Part shown: in pieces, positions 26,836-34,074 of the stretch
How positions within the stretch are numbered: position 1 is the first letter of the stretch
Layout: every line of letters begins with the position of its first letter
Position numbers and translations under genes: made by a program
Notes under the pieces: model-generated
The model's database searches: none
What the model saw: only the letters and a program-made list of their open reading frames with translations
Told to the model about the DNA's origin: nothing
NCBI RefSeq assembly: GCF_003002815.1
Contig: NZ_PVTF01000025.1
Coordinates: 34,900 to 98,899, forward strand
DNA: 64,000 bases
DNA from: Umezawaea tangerina
GTDB taxonomy: Bacteria; Actinomycetota; Actinomycetes; Mycobacteriales; Pseudonocardiaceae
Direction of reading: 5' to 3'

Positions 26836-27055
26836 AAAGTCACCTCCTGGGTGCTCATCCGAATGGATGAATGCGTTCGGTATCCGTCTGAGTGCGAGGA
26901 GTCACTGTACGCGCAGGTGTGAACGTACGAAAGCCGCAATTAGTGGCAGATAACGCACGTTGTTTTCGACGGTCGAACGCGCACGGTGAACGGCGTTGGT
27001 CCACCGGTGGGCCTGGGCGTCAGTCGGTCGGACGCTCCACCTAAGCTCCGCAACC

Positions 27056-27655
27056 ATGCGTACTGTCGGCCGTACGGCCCTGATCCTCGTCACCCTGTTG
27101 TCCGCCGGGCTCTCCTCCGTCGCGTGCACGGCAAGCGATCGACCGTCCACCCTCACCAGCGGTGCCTCGACCCCCGCGCCGCAGGCGACGCAGCCGACCA
27201 GCCCCGAGACGCAGCGCAGCGCGGTGTCGCCCGCCAGCGGCCCGCCGTGCTCGCCGGACGACTTCAAGGTCGCGGGCGCGCTCGGCAGCAAGCCGACCAT
27301 CACCGTGCCGACGGGCTGCAAGCCGCAGGACGGCCTCGTGGTCAAGGACATCGAGGCGGGCACCGGTCCGGAGATCAAGTCCGGGTCCACGGCGTCCCTG
27401 CACTACGTGCTCGCGACCTTCAGCGACCAGAAGACCCGCGAGGCGTCCTGGGACCAGGGCAAGCCGTTCGACCTGGCCAACATCGGGCAGGCGGCCGTGA
27501 TCGACGGCTGGAACGAGGGCCTGATCGGCCTGAAGCAGGGCGGCCGCCGCCTGCTGGTCGTCCCGTCCGACAAGGGCTACCCGCAGGGCCAGGGCTCGAT
27601 CCCGCCGGGCGAGACGCTGGTGTTCGTGGTCGACGCCGTGCAGGTCTCCGGCTGA
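27056..27655 (+). CDS. FKBP-type peptidyl-prolyl isomerase, lipoprotein
   Basis: 199 aa. Signal peptide with lipobox-like SSVAC (Cys24), a Ser/Thr/Pro linker of about 60 residues, then an FKBP domain (VVKDIEAGTGPEIKSGSTAS, DLANIGQAAVIDGWNEGL, KQGGRRLLVVPSDKGYP, PPGETLVFVVD). Predicted extracytoplasmic folding catalyst. Start ATG 27056; the frame extends upstream to 26996 but the signal peptide fixes the start. The catalytic domain is a divergent FKBP (YVLATFSDQKTREASWDQGK in the first half). Confidence 0.9.
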   Translation: MRTVGRTALILVTLLSAGLSSVACTASDRPSTLTSGASTPAPQATQPTSPETQRSAVSPASGPPCSPDDFKVAGALGSKPTITVPTGCKPQDGLVVKDIEAGTGPEIKSGSTASLHYVLATFSDQKTREASWDQGKPFDLANIGQAAVIDGWNEGLIGLKQGGRRLLVVPSDKGYPQGQGSIPPGETLVFVVDAVQVSG

Positions 27656-27670
27656 CGCGGAACCGCTCGT

Positions 27671-27710
27671 GCGGAGGGCCCGTCGACACCGGTGTCGACG
27701 GGCCCTCCGC
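27671..27710. terminator. 40-base perfect palindrome terminator
   Basis: Perfect self-complementary sequence (two 20-base halves meeting at CACC/GGTG), folding as a 16-bp stem with an 8-base loop. It lies 16 bases after the FKBP stop and just before the stop of the oppositely oriented quinone oxidoreductase. Bidirectional terminator without T-tract. Confidence 0.75.
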
Positions 27711-27719
27711 CGTCGCGGG

Positions 27720-28691
27720 TCAGGGGATCAGCAGCAGCTTCGCGGTGGTCCGCCTCGCCTCGAGGTCCTCGTGCGCCTTCCGGGCCTCCGCCAACGGGTA
27801 GCGGGCGCCGACGGCGACCTTGAGCGACCCGTCGGCGACGGCCGCGAACAGCTCGCCCGCGCGCCACTCCAGCTCCTCGCGGGTCGCCACGTAGGCGCCG
27901 AGCCGGGGGCGGGTCAGGTAGACCGAGCCCGCGGCGTTGAGGCGCTGCGGGTCGACCGGCGGCACCGGGCCGCTGGCACCGCCGTAGAGCACCATGAACC
28001 CGCGCGGCTTGAGCGAGGCCAGACCGCCGTCGAACGTGTCCTTGCCGACGCCGTCGTACACGGCGTTGACGCCGACGCCGTCGGTGAGGCGGCGGACCTC
28101 GGGGGCGAAGTCGACCTCGGAGTACCGGATCACCTCGTCCGCGCCCGCAGCGCGGGCCAGCTCCTCCTTGGCCGCGGTCGACACGGTGGCGATGACCCGC
28201 GCGCCCCGCGACTTCGCCAGCTGCACGAGCAGCTGGCCGACCCCGCCCGCCGCGGCGTGCACCAGCACGGTGTCGCCCGCGTGGATCGGGTAGGTGGACG
28301 TGACCAGGTAGTGCGCGGTCAGGCCCTGGAGCATGGTGGCGGCCGCGGTCTCGTCGTCCACGCCCTCGGGCACCGGCACGGCCTGCTCGGCCGCGACGAG
28401 CACCTGCTCGGCGTAGCTGCCGGGCGACTCGTGCCACGCCACCCGGTCGCCGACGGCGAACCCGGTCACGTCCGGCCCGACCGCGGTGACGGTGCCCGCG
28501 CCCTCCAGGCCGAGCGCGAGCGGCAGCTCCAGCGGGTACAGGCCGGAGCGGTGGTAGGTGTCGATGTAGTTCACCCCGGCGGCGGCCACCGCGACCAGCA
28601 GCTGGCCCGGCCCCGGCTCCTTCGGCTCGACGTCGGTGAGCTCCAGCACCTCGGGTCCACCGGTCGAGCGCACGAGCACTGCCTTGGGCAT
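27720..28691 (-). CDS. NADPH:quinone oxidoreductase (zinc-independent MDR family)
   Basis: 323 aa zeta-crystallin-like reductase. GroES-like N-terminal domain (PKAVLVRSTGGPEVLELTD, AAAGVNYIDTYHRSGLYP), then the nucleotide-binding AAAGGVGQLLVQLAKSRGA. The zinc-binding Cys/His residues of alcohol dehydrogenases are absent. ATG 28691 fits the family length. An ATG at 28721 (30 bases upstream) overlaps the DUF885 stop as ATGA and is an alternative coupled start. A qor gene near ctaA/ctaB is common in actinobacteria. Confidence 0.92.
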   Translation of the reverse strand: MPKAVLVRSTGGPEVLELTDVEPKEPGPGQLLVAVAAAGVNYIDTYHRSGLYPLELPLALGLEGAGTVTAVGPDVTGFAVGDRVAWHESPGSYAEQVLVAAEQAVPVPEGVDDETAAATMLQGLTAHYLVTSTYPIHAGDTVLVHAAAGGVGQLLVQLAKSRGARVIATVSTAAKEELARAAGADEVIRYSEVDFAPEVRRLTDGVGVNAVYDGVGKDTFDGGLASLKPRGFMVLYGGASGPVPPVDPQRLNAAGSVYLTRPRLGAYVATREELEWRAGELFAAVADGSLKVAVGARYPLAEARKAHEDLEARRTTAKLLLIP

Positions 28692-28717
28692 AACGGTCCC
28701 CATTCTCGTCTTCTTGT

Positions 28718-30331
28718 TCATCCGCCGAGCGCCACGCGCCGCGCGAGGCCGAGCGGCAGGGCGCCGGAACCGGCGATCGTGTCGTGGAACTGGCGCAGGG
28801 TGCCCCTGCCCGCGGCGAGGTAGTCCGCCCTGATCCCCTCGATCTCCAGCGCGCCGGTGAGGTAGGACGGGGCCTGCGTTGGCCACGCGCAGTACCGGGT
28901 GACCTCGCCCTTGGCCGTGCCCGGCGTGAGGGACGCCTTGGTAGTCATGAACTCCTCGGCCTCCTCGGGGGTCTGGTCGCCGCAGTGCAGCGCCGTGTCC
29001 ACGATCATGCGCGCCGCGCGGAACAGGCGCGCCTCGAGGTGCGCCAGCTCCTTCGCGGGCTCGGTGAAGTAGCCGTGCTCGCGCAGCAGCTTCTCCGCGT
29101 AGAGCGCCCAGCCCTCGGAGAAGTACGGCGTGCGCAGCACCTTGCGCACCGGCCGGTCCTGCGCGGCCAGCCACGACAGGTGCCAGTGGTGGCCGGGGTA
29201 GGCCTCGTGGACCGCGACGGACGCGAGCTGCGCTCGGGAGTTGGTGCGCAGCCGCTGCACGACCTGGTCGGGGGTGAAGTCGTCCGGCGTGTAGGGCACG
29301 AAGAAGTGCCCGGTCCTGGCCGCCGTCAGCGGCGGGGGAGACATGTACGAGGCCACCGACAGCACCGGCCGCTGGAACTCCGGCGACGGGACGACCCGGC
29401 ACTCCTCGCCGTCGGCGAAGGTGACCAGTCCGTGCTCGGCCAGGAACGCCCGCGCCCGCACGGTCTCCGCCTCGTACTCCGCGCGCATGGCCTCCAGGGT
29501 CGGCGGGTGGTCGTCCTGCAGCCCCAGCATCACGTCGTGCCAGTGCCGCGGCGCGGCCAGCTCGGCCATCTCGGCCTCGAGCTCGGCGTGCGCGGCGATT
29601 CCCCGCTGGTGCAGCTCCGCCGCGCCGTAGCCCAGGACCTCCTGGTCGCGCAGCAGCGTGGAGTACAGCTCCTCGCCCATCCGCCAGTCACCGGTGGCGC
29701 GCTCGGCGAGGTCCTCCAGGAACGCCGCCAGCTCGTCGAACGCGGCCGCGGCGGGCTCGGCGGCCTCGGCCAGCCTCGCCCTCAGGTCGGGGTCGACGAC
29801 CTGCGCGGGCAGCGACCGGGTGAGGAACGCCCGACCGGACCTGGCCTGGCCGACGGCGCGCCGGATGATGATCGGCGCCGCCAGCGCCGGGTCCAGGTTC
29901 GCCCGGCACGCGGCGAGCACGGACGGCACCTCGGCCAGCCGCACCACGACCGAGTCCACCAGCTCCGGCTCCGGGCGCAGCCGGTTCAGGAACGCGGTGA
30001 ACAGCGGGAACAGCACCGGGGACAGGTAGGTCGACGGGTCGCGCCGCCACGCGGGCCAGGCGGCTCTCGCGCGCTGTCCGCGCAGCACGGCGACGAGCAG
30101 GTCGCGGTCGACCGACTCCTCCAGGTCGAGGCCGTCGGTGGGCACCGCCTCGAACCGGGCGAGCCATTCGCCCGCCTCGCGCTCCTGCGCGGCGAACCCG
30201 TCGGCGCTGAAGTCGCCGAACGTCCGGTCGTGCTCCAGCGAGCCCAGCATGGCGGCATGACCAGGCGAACGGTCGAAGTGCCACGCGAGCACACCGTCGA
30301 CCAGGCCGGGCAGTGTCTTGTGATCGGTCAC
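28718..30331 (-). CDS. DUF885-family putative metallopeptidase
   Basis: 537 aa, mostly alpha-helical. DUF885 signature with zinc-type HEAYPGHHWHLSW near residue 370, followed by TPYFSEGWALYAEKLLREHG. These proteins resemble M32/M3-like peptidases by their HExxxGH-like motif, but activity is rarely shown. Start GTG 30331; no signal peptide, so cytoplasmic. Its stop overlaps an ATG of the quinone oxidoreductase frame, suggesting one transcript. Divergent from the small gene at 30408. Confidence 0.85.
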   Translation of the reverse strand: MTDHKTLPGLVDGVLAWHFDRSPGHAAMLGSLEHDRTFGDFSADGFAAQEREAGEWLARFEAVPTDGLDLEESVDRDLLVAVLRGQRARAAWPAWRRDPSTYLSPVLFPLFTAFLNRLRPEPELVDSVVVRLAEVPSVLAACRANLDPALAAPIIIRRAVGQARSGRAFLTRSLPAQVVDPDLRARLAEAAEPAAAAFDELAAFLEDLAERATGDWRMGEELYSTLLRDQEVLGYGAAELHQRGIAAHAELEAEMAELAAPRHWHDVMLGLQDDHPPTLEAMRAEYEAETVRARAFLAEHGLVTFADGEECRVVPSPEFQRPVLSVASYMSPPPLTAARTGHFFVPYTPDDFTPDQVVQRLRTNSRAQLASVAVHEAYPGHHWHLSWLAAQDRPVRKVLRTPYFSEGWALYAEKLLREHGYFTEPAKELAHLEARLFRAARMIVDTALHCGDQTPEEAEEFMTTKASLTPGTAKGEVTRYCAWPTQAPSYLTGALEIEGIRADYLAAGRGTLRQFHDTIAGSGALPLGLARRVALGG

Positions 30332-30407
30332 GTGCGGGAAGCTACCCCGAGGCGGGTGAGCGCCCCGTCACCCGCGCGAAGTTACCGGCGGGTTCTAGAG
30401 TTGGGGC

Positions 30408-30725
30408 GTGGCTGACGACGTGAAGGACGAAGGCGGCAAGCCCGCCGTGCCCCCGAAGGCGGCGGTGAGGTCGGCGACGGCGTTCGTCGCCAAGCACGGG
30501 AAGGGGTCGCGAGCGGTGGTGGAACCGGTCGGCCGCGCGGGTGCGCGGGTCGTGCTCGTGGGTGCCGACGACGGCGCGCTGGGCGACGTGGTGCTGGCCG
30601 ACGTGGCCACCGCGGAGGCGCTTGTCGAGCAGGTCGCGGACCTGGAGCCCGCCGAGTGGGACCGCGAGACGACGGCGGCGCTGCGGATCGGCCCGGCGCA
30701 CCGGCGCAAGATGGCGGGCCGGTGA
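30408..30725 (+). CDS. Small conserved-looking hypothetical protein
   Basis: 105 aa, not recognised. Sequence ADDVKDEGGKPAVPPKAAVR at the start, then a compact alpha/beta segment (RVVLVGADDGALGDVVLADV, AEALVEQVADLEPAEWD), no membrane helix or signal. GTG start 30408. Its stop overlaps the start of the ATP-grasp gene by four bases (GTGA), so it is co-translated with that ligase and may be a partner of it. Confidence 0.65.
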   Translation: MADDVKDEGGKPAVPPKAAVRSATAFVAKHGKGSRAVVEPVGRAGARVVLVGADDGALGDVVLADVATAEALVEQVADLEPAEWDRETTAALRIGPAHRRKMAGR

Positions 30726-31609
30726 AGGTCTTCCTGGCCTCCTGCGCCGAGCTGCCCGAGAGCGACGGTGACGACGACGCGGTCGTCGACGCCCTCGCGG
30801 ACCTCGGTGTGCACGCCGACTGGGCGCCCTGGGACTCCGGCGCGGACTTCGCGTCGGCAGACCTGGTGGTGCTGCGCTCGACGTGGGACTACACCGAGCG
30901 GCTGCCCGAGTTCCTGGCCTGGTGCGCGTCGGTGCCCCGGCTGGCCAACCCGCTGCCGGTGGTGCGGTGGAACACCGACAAGTCCTACATGGTCGAGCTC
31001 GCCGACGCCGGGGTGCCGACCGTGCCGACCACGCTGCTGGTGCCCGGTGACGAGCCGGAGTGGCCCGCGGGCGAGTTCGTGCTGAAGCCCGCCGTCGGGG
31101 TCGGCTCGGTGGGCGTGCTGCGGGTGGCCGACGGCGACCGCGCGGCGGCGGACGCGCATTGGAAGGCATTGGACGCCAAGGCCCTGCTCCAGCCCTACCA
31201 GGCGACCGTGGACCAGCACGGCGAGACGGCGCTGGTGTTCCTCGGCGGCCAGTACTCGCACGCGTTCACCAAGGGCGCGATGCTCGCCCCCGGCGGAGCC
31301 GGAAACCGGACGACGACCGGCGAGCTCGATCCCACGGGACTCTTCGCGGTCGAACGGCTCTCGCCCGCGACCCCGGACGCGGCCCGTCGCCGGGTCGCCG
31401 AGGACGCGGTGGACGCGACGGCGAAGCTGCTCGGCGTCCGCCGGGCCGACCTGCTCTACGCCCGCGTCGACCTCGTGACCGGCGCCCACGGGTCGCCGCT
31501 GCTGCTGGAGCTGGAGCTGACCGAGCCCTCGCTGGGGTTCCGGGAGACCGACCCCGCCGCGGCCCACCGGTTCGCCTCGGCCATCCGCGCCGCGCTGCGA
31601 GACCGCTGA
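30722..31609 (+). CDS. ATP-grasp ligase (DcsG/RimK-like)
   Basis: 295 aa from GTG 30722. N-terminal pre-ATP-grasp region with VVLRSTWDYTERLPEF, a signature of the family containing the D-cycloserine ATP-grasp DcsG. Then RWNTDKSYMVELADAGVPTV, the ATP-binding FVLKPAVGVGSVGV, and metal-site ELELTEPSLGF. Expected to form an amide or peptide bond from a carboxylate via acyl phosphate; substrate unknown. No cycloserine biosynthesis genes are nearby. Coupled to the small gene before it. Confidence 0.85.
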   Translation: MKVFLASCAELPESDGDDDAVVDALADLGVHADWAPWDSGADFASADLVVLRSTWDYTERLPEFLAWCASVPRLANPLPVVRWNTDKSYMVELADAGVPTVPTTLLVPGDEPEWPAGEFVLKPAVGVGSVGVLRVADGDRAAADAHWKALDAKALLQPYQATVDQHGETALVFLGGQYSHAFTKGAMLAPGGAGNRTTTGELDPTGLFAVERLSPATPDAARRRVAEDAVDATAKLLGVRRADLLYARVDLVTGAHGSPLLLELELTEPSLGFRETDPAAAHRFASAIRAALRDR

Positions 31610-31639
31610 ACCACCGCCGGGGACGTCCCGGCGGTGGTT
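31609..31639. terminator. Hairpin terminator after ATP-grasp gene
   Basis: 13-bp perfect stem AACCACCGCCGGG / CCCGGCGGTGGTT with loop GACGT, starting on the last base of the stop codon, between convergent genes. Confidence 0.75.
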
Positions 31640-31713
31640 CCACCACCGGCTTCTCGACGAAGCCGCTGTGGTCGGTCCCTAGACGACGGCCCGCCGTCGG
31701 GAGTGGACGGTCG

Positions 31714-33309
31714 CTACTTGAGCCCGGAGCCCAGACCGGTCAGCGCGCGGACCTCCATCTCGGCCTGCTTGACCGGGTCCGCCTTGGACCGGCTGAGCAT
31801 GGTGCCCAGCCAGCCGCACAGGAACGACAGCGGGATCGACACGACACCGGGGTTGCCCAGCGGGAACCAGTGGAAGTCGACGCCGGGGAAGATCGAGCTC
31901 GGCGCGCCGGACATCGCGGGGGAGAAGATGATCAGCACGACCGACGAGGACAGTCCGCCGTAGATGCTCCACAGCGTGCCGGTGGTGTTGAACCGCTTCC
32001 AGAACAGCGAGAACAGGATCGTCGGCAGGTTCGCCGACGCGGCCAGCGCGAGGGCCAGCGCCACCAGGAACGCCACGTTCTGCCCGCTGGCCGCGATGCC
32101 GCCGACGATCGCGAGCAGGCCGACCACCACGGCGGTCAGCCGGGCGACCTTGATCTCCGAGCGCGGGTCGGCGTTGCCGTGCTTGAGCACGTTGGCGTAG
32201 ACGTCGTGGGCGAACGACGCGGACGCGGTCAGCGTCAGCCCCGCGACCACCGCGAGGATCGTGGCGAACGCGACCGCCGCCACGACGCCGAGCAGGACCG
32301 CGCCGCCGATCTCGAACGCGAGCAGCGGCGCCGCCGAGTTCTCGCCGCCGGGGGCCTTGGCGATGGTGTCCGAGCCGACCAGCGCCATCGCGCCGAACCC
32401 GATGACCAGCGTGCACAGGTAGAACGTGGCCATCAGCATCGTCGCCCACACCACCGAGCGGCGGGCCTCGCGGGCGTTCGGCACGGTGTAGAAGCGCATC
32501 AGCACGTGGGGGAGGCTCGTCACGCCGAGCACCAGGCTCAGCGCCAGCGACACGAAGTCGAGCTTGGCCAGCGCGCCGCCGCCGTACTTCGAGCCGGGGT
32601 CCAGCACGTCCGCGCCGAGCGGGGAGTGCCGCGCGCCCGTCTCCAGGATCGCCGACAGGCTGAAGCCGAACTTGCCGAGCAGGAACACGGTCATGAAGCC
32701 GACGCACAGCAGGAGCAGCACGGCCTTGATGATCTGCACCCAGGTCGTGCCCTTCATGCCGCCGAGCAGCACGTAGAGCACCATGACCACGCCGACCACG
32801 GCGATGACCACGGCCTGGCCCGCGCGGCTGTGCACGTCGAGCAGCAGCGCCATCAGCGCGCCCGCGCCCGCCATCTGGGCGATCATGTAGAACAGCGAGA
32901 TCACCAGCGTCGCGTTCGCCGCCGCCGCCCGCACCGGGCGCTGCTTCATCCGGAACGCGAGCACGTCGCCGAGGGTGAACCGACCGGTGTTGCGCAGCCG
33001 CTCCGCGATCAGCATCAGGCCCATCAGCCAGGCCACGACCCAGCCCACGGAGTACAGGAAGCCGTCGTAGCCGTGCACGGCGATGCCGCCGGAGATGCCC
33101 AGGAACGAGGCCGCGGACAGGAAGTCGCCGGACAGCGCGATGCCGTTCTGCGGGCCGGTGAAGCTGCTGCCCGCCGCGTAGTAGTCCGACGCCGTCGCGT
33201 TGCGGCTGCTCGCGCGGTAGACGACGTAGAGGGTGATCAGCACGAACACGGCGAAAACGGTGATGTTGATCGTCGTGTTGCCGCTGGTCGCCGGGGCGTT
33301 CGCCTGCAC
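31714..33309 (-). CDS. Cation/acetate-type sodium:solute symporter (SSS family)
   Basis: 531 aa, about 13 hydrophobic helices. ActP/YjcG-like features: SRNATASDYYAAGSSFTGPQ, GIALSGDFLSAASFLGISG, RNTGRFTLGDVLAFRMKQRP, and VVAGLTLTASASFAHDVY. Likely imports short-chain carboxylates such as acetate or pyruvate with Na+. Start GTG 33309, preceded by AGGACTAG, three bases after the stop of a DUF485 gene, the standard partner of this transporter. Confidence 0.92.
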   Translation of the reverse strand: MQANAPATSGNTTINITVFAVFVLITLYVVYRASSRNATASDYYAAGSSFTGPQNGIALSGDFLSAASFLGISGGIAVHGYDGFLYSVGWVVAWLMGLMLIAERLRNTGRFTLGDVLAFRMKQRPVRAAAANATLVISLFYMIAQMAGAGALMALLLDVHSRAGQAVVIAVVGVVMVLYVLLGGMKGTTWVQIIKAVLLLLCVGFMTVFLLGKFGFSLSAILETGARHSPLGADVLDPGSKYGGGALAKLDFVSLALSLVLGVTSLPHVLMRFYTVPNAREARRSVVWATMLMATFYLCTLVIGFGAMALVGSDTIAKAPGGENSAAPLLAFEIGGAVLLGVVAAVAFATILAVVAGLTLTASASFAHDVYANVLKHGNADPRSEIKVARLTAVVVGLLAIVGGIAASGQNVAFLVALALALAASANLPTILFSLFWKRFNTTGTLWSIYGGLSSSVVLIIFSPAMSGAPSSIFPGVDFHWFPLGNPGVVSIPLSFLCGWLGTMLSRSKADPVKQAEMEVRALTGLGSGLK

Positions 33310-33312
33310 CTT

Positions 33313-33744
33313 CTAGTCCTCCACGCTCTCGGCGAGGCCGCGCACCGCGCTCGCCTGCGGATCCAGCCTGCGCCGCGCGTACCGCGCGTAGCTCAGCGTC
33401 AGCACGATGGTGCTCACGAACTGCAGGAGACCGACCACGATGCCCACGTTGACGACACCGACGACCTTCATGCTCATCAGGTCGTGCGCGTAGGCGGACG
33501 CGACGACGTAGGTCAGGTACCACGTGAGGAACAGCGCCGTCGCCGGGAAGATGAATACCAGCGCGCTCCTTCGCAAGGCGGCGAATTCCTCGGTCTGTTG
33601 GATGGCGACGAAGTCCGGATAACCTTCGTCGTCCACCAACAACGTCTTGCCGGGCTCGTCGAATGTCGCGAACCCGCGCCCCCGATTAGGGGTCGAGTTA
33701 GGGGTCTGCCGCGTTTCTAGGGGATGCGGCACGGCTTTCGTCAT
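33313..33744 (-). CDS. DUF485 membrane protein, symporter partner
   Basis: 143 aa from ATG 33744 (GGAGG upstream). Two hydrophobic helices (LVFIFPATALFLTWYLTYVV; VVNVGIVVGLLQFVSTIVL) with the DUF485 pattern EEFAALRRSALVFIFP before the first and YARYARRRLDPQA after the second. DUF485 proteins (YjcH type) are encoded directly upstream of ActP-type symporters, as here. Role unproven, possibly assembly or regulation of the carrier. The longer frame up to 33837 is not supported. Confidence 0.9.
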   Translation of the reverse strand: MTKAVPHPLETRQTPNSTPNRGRGFATFDEPGKTLLVDDEGYPDFVAIQQTEEFAALRRSALVFIFPATALFLTWYLTYVVASAYAHDLMSMKVVGVVNVGIVVGLLQFVSTIVLTLSYARYARRRLDPQASAVRGLAESVED

Positions 33745-34022
33745 CGTGATCCTCCACGGGGATTCCGACGTGCGCCGCTGCCACGCGCGACCGGGAGCCG
33801 GAGGCGCACAGCGTAGCCGGGCGTGCCGCTGAGTCAACCGGATGGCCCTGGTCCGTTGCCCGATTGTCCACTTCCGTACCGGCCGGTCTGCGCGGCGTTA
33901 CGCCATTCGGTGAGAATCTGCCCCGTCGGGCGTTGTCGGCGGCCGACGGCTCGCCTACGATCGTCCGACGACATCGCCACCGCGAATCACGACCCACTAC
34001 CGAATCACAACAACGATTCAAA

Positions 34023-34040
34023 ACGCGGGTTAACCCGCGT
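34023..34040. promoter_or_regulatory. 18-bp perfect palindrome upstream of conservon
   Basis: ACGCGGGTTAACCCGCGT, 34 bases before the chosen start of cvnA and embedded in otherwise AT-richer DNA (33745-34074 holds no gene). Candidate operator or 5'-leader hairpin. GAATCAC occurs twice and GATTC once just upstream. Confidence 0.5.
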
Positions 34041-34074
34041 GGTGATCATCAACTACCGACCTGGGGTCTATCCG

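Noticed and set aside
26902..27390. 162-codon minus-strand frame upstream of the two-TM gene
   Set aside because: It lies antisense to the FKBP lipoprotein gene, has no recognisable domain and no convincing start context.
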